In this document: one piece after another, positions 5,548-6,790 of the stretch
Layout: each line of letters starts with the position of its first letter
Numbering within the stretch: the stretch's first letter is position 1
Source: Comamonadaceae bacterium
Lineage (GTDB): Bacteria; Pseudomonadota; Gammaproteobacteria; Burkholderiales; Burkholderiaceae_C
Reading direction: 5' to 3'
DNA: 6,790 nt
Assembly: GCA_947478935.1 (NCBI GenBank)
Contig: CANJXV010000138.1
Location: forward strand, 1-6,790
The notes under the pieces: model-generated
Told to the model about the DNA's origin: nothing
The model's input: the letters and a program-made list of their open reading frames with translations, nothing else
Databases searched by the model: none
Program-made: the position numbers and the translations under genes

Positions 5548-6528
5548 ATGCAGCTAGGAATGATTGGTTTGGGACGTATGGGCGGCAACATCGTGCGCAG
5601 GCTCATGCGCAACGGCCATAAGTGCGTGGTGTATGACACCAATTCCGCCAGCGTGGCCCAACTCGCCACCGAGGGCGCGACCCCCAGCAAGGACATGGCC
5701 TCCTTCATCAGCCAGCTGCAAAAACCGCGCGCGGTGTGGGTCATGCTGCCCGCAGGTGCTATCACCGAGGCGACGGTCAACACCTTGTCCGGCTTACTAG
5801 AAGCCGGCGACACCATCATTGACGGCGGCAACTCCAATTACCAGGACGATGTGCGCCGCGCCAAGGCGCTGGCCGAAAAAGGCATCCGTTACATCGACGT
5901 GGGCACCAGCGGCGGCGTGTGGGGCCTGGACCGGGGCTATTGCATGATGATTGGCGGCGACAAAGCCGCGTTTGACCACCTGGACCCCATTTTCAAAACT
6001 CTGGCGCCTGGCTTAGGCACCATCGAAAAAACACCGGGCCGCGAAGGCCGCAAGTCCACCGCCGAAGACGGCTACCTCTACACCGGCCCCGCCGGCTCGG
6101 GCCACTTCGTCAAGATGGTGCACAACGGTATCGAATACGGCCTGATGCAGGCCTACGGCGAAGGCCTGGACATTCTGAAGGGCGTGAATCAGGACAGCAT
6201 CCCCGCCGAGCGCCGCTACGACCTCAACCTAGCGGACATCACCGAACTCTGGCGCCGTGGCAGCGTGGTCTCTTCATGGCTTCTGGACCTAACAGCTATT
6301 TCGCTAGCCGAAGACCCAGAGTTGGCCTCCTACTCGGGCTACGTGGAAGACTCAGGCGAAGGCCGCTGGACCATCCAGGCCGCCATCGAAGAAGCCGTGC
6401 CCGCCGACGTGCTTACCGCCGCCCTGTACACCCGCTTTCGCTCGCGCAAAGAACACACTTTTGCGGAGAAAGTGCTCTCGGCCATGCGCAAGCAGTTTGG
6501 CGGCCACAAAGAACCCGGCAAAGCATAA
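5548..6528 (+). CDS. gnd: 6-phosphogluconate dehydrogenase, decarboxylating, short (NAD-type) form
   Basis: This 326-residue cytoplasmic enzyme oxidatively decarboxylates 6-phosphogluconate to ribulose-5-phosphate in the pentose phosphate pathway. The Rossmann domain has GLGRMGGN at residues 7-14. The second strand ends in VVYDTN (27-32), where Asp30 stands where NADP-using long forms have Asn-Arg, suggesting NAD preference. Other blocks are IIDGGNSNYQDD (90-101), DVGTSGGVWGLDRGY (117-131) and the catalytic helix GSGHFVKMVHNGIEYG (183-198), with Lys189 and Asn193. The C-terminus has ALYTRFRSR (292-300). The length fits the short GntZ/YqeC-like class and not the roughly 470-residue enzyme of E. 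coli. The start is ATG 5548 behind GGAG. The stop at 6526-6528 is 9 bp before zwf, so the two are almost certainly one operon. Confidence 0.95.
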   Translation: MQLGMIGLGRMGGNIVRRLMRNGHKCVVYDTNSASVAQLATEGATPSKDMASFISQLQKPRAVWVMLPAGAITEATVNTLSGLLEAGDTIIDGGNSNYQDDVRRAKALAEKGIRYIDVGTSGGVWGLDRGYCMMIGGDKAAFDHLDPIFKTLAPGLGTIEKTPGREGRKSTAEDGYLYTGPAGSGHFVKMVHNGIEYGLMQAYGEGLDILKGVNQDSIPAERRYDLNLADITELWRRGSVVSSWLLDLTAISLAEDPELASYSGYVEDSGEGRWTIQAAIEEAVPADVLTAALYTRFRSRKEHTFAEKVLSAMRKQFGGHKEPGKA

Positions 6529-6532
6529 GGAG
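6527..6532 (+). promoter_or_regulatory. Shine-Dalgarno of zwf overlapping the gnd stop
   Basis: AAGGAG begins within the TAA stop of gnd and ends 5 bases before GTG 6538-6540. The placement suggests translational coupling and supports the GTG start of zwf. Confidence 0.75.
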
Positions 6533-6537
6533 CACCC

Positions 6538-6790
6538 GTGGCACAAGACATCGAACACGAAAAAACGCCGCATGGCGAACGCGCACCGGCCTGCACGGTT
6601 GTCATCTTTGGCGCTGGTGGCGACCTCACCAAGCGCTTGCTCATGCCCGCGCTGTACAACCTAGCGCGCACGAATCTCTTGCCCAACAACTTCGCCCTCA
6701 TCGGCGTGGACCGGCTGGAAATGAGCGACGAGGCCTTTCGCAGCCAGGTGGAAGAGTCGGTACGCGCATTCGCCGCCGACAAGCACTACG
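6538..6790 (+). CDS. zwf: Glucose-6-phosphate dehydrogenase, N-terminal part (3' partial)
   Basis: The frame starts at GTG 6538 and runs off the right edge, giving 84 residues of a family usually about 480-500 long. After a short polar tail, residues 20-43 read TVVIFGAGGDLTKRLL and then MPALYNLA. This is the dinucleotide-binding loop of Zwf, normally GASGDLAKRKLIPALYNL. The segment FALIGVDRLEMSDEAFRSQV also fits the family. The enzyme oxidises glucose-6-phosphate to 6-phosphogluconolactone in the cytoplasm. Here the usual Ser of GASGDL is Gly, and Arg-Lys after the loop is Arg-Leu. As I recall, this GAGGDLTKRLL variant occurs in a subgroup of proteobacterial Zwf. The catalytic His and substrate motifs lie beyond the window. 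It shares an operon with gnd. Confidence 0.93.
   Translation, partial: MAQDIEHEKTPHGERAPACTVVIFGAGGDLTKRLLMPALYNLARTNLLPNNFALIGVDRLEMSDEAFRSQVEESVRAFAADKHY

Noticed and set aside
1..6790. tRNA, rRNA, riboswitch, CRISPR, IS element or attachment site
   Set aside because: No cloverleaf, repeat-spacer array, transposase or long terminal inverted repeats were seen. The intergenic gaps are short and, apart from the small repeats listed, hold nothing I can identify.

Overview
The window looks like chromosomal DNA of a betaproteobacterium, most likely Burkholderiales and plausibly a Comamonadaceae relative such as Rhodoferax or Polaromonas. This is inferred from the moderately high GC content, the codon choice and the character of the encoded proteins. 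It was not tested by a database search. Nothing points to a mobile element, phage, CRISPR array or RNA gene.

Layout from left to right. Bases 1-96 are the 3' end of a forward PLP-dependent Cys/Met-metabolism enzyme. It converges on a reverse gene (178-1317) for an FAD-dependent oxidoreductase of the L-2-hydroxyglutarate oxidase type. Divergent from that is a forward alpha/beta hydrolase (1466-2284). This converges on a reverse Kup potassium transporter (2343-4229). Upstream of kup on the same strand, 184 bp away, is a reverse MinD/FlhG-like P-loop ATPase (4414-5250). A 297-bp divergent intergenic region (5251-5547) follows, with a very AT-rich tract and several small repeats. A forward pair completes the window: short-form 6-phosphogluconate dehydrogenase (gnd, 5548-6528) and, 9 bp later, the 5' end of glucose-6-phosphate dehydrogenase (zwf, 6538 to the window edge).

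Functionally, gnd-zwf is an oxidative pentose phosphate operon: Zwf oxidises glucose-6-phosphate and Gnd decarboxylates the resulting 6-phosphogluconate to ribulose-5-phosphate. The Asp at the end of the second beta strand of Gnd suggests NAD rather than NADP use. The other genes are metabolic or transport genes with no obvious shared pathway.

The most unusual item is the MinD/FlhG-like ATPase. Its Walker A Lys is intact, but the signature Lys of the deviant Walker motif is Gln and the switch I Asp is Asn. No flagellar or division gene is near it. The divergent region beside it holds a good candidate promoter, a hairpin covering the gene's Shine-Dalgarno sequence, a separate 18-bp dyad, and a perfect 9-bp tandem repeat in front of gnd. 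I see no clearly new multi-gene system.
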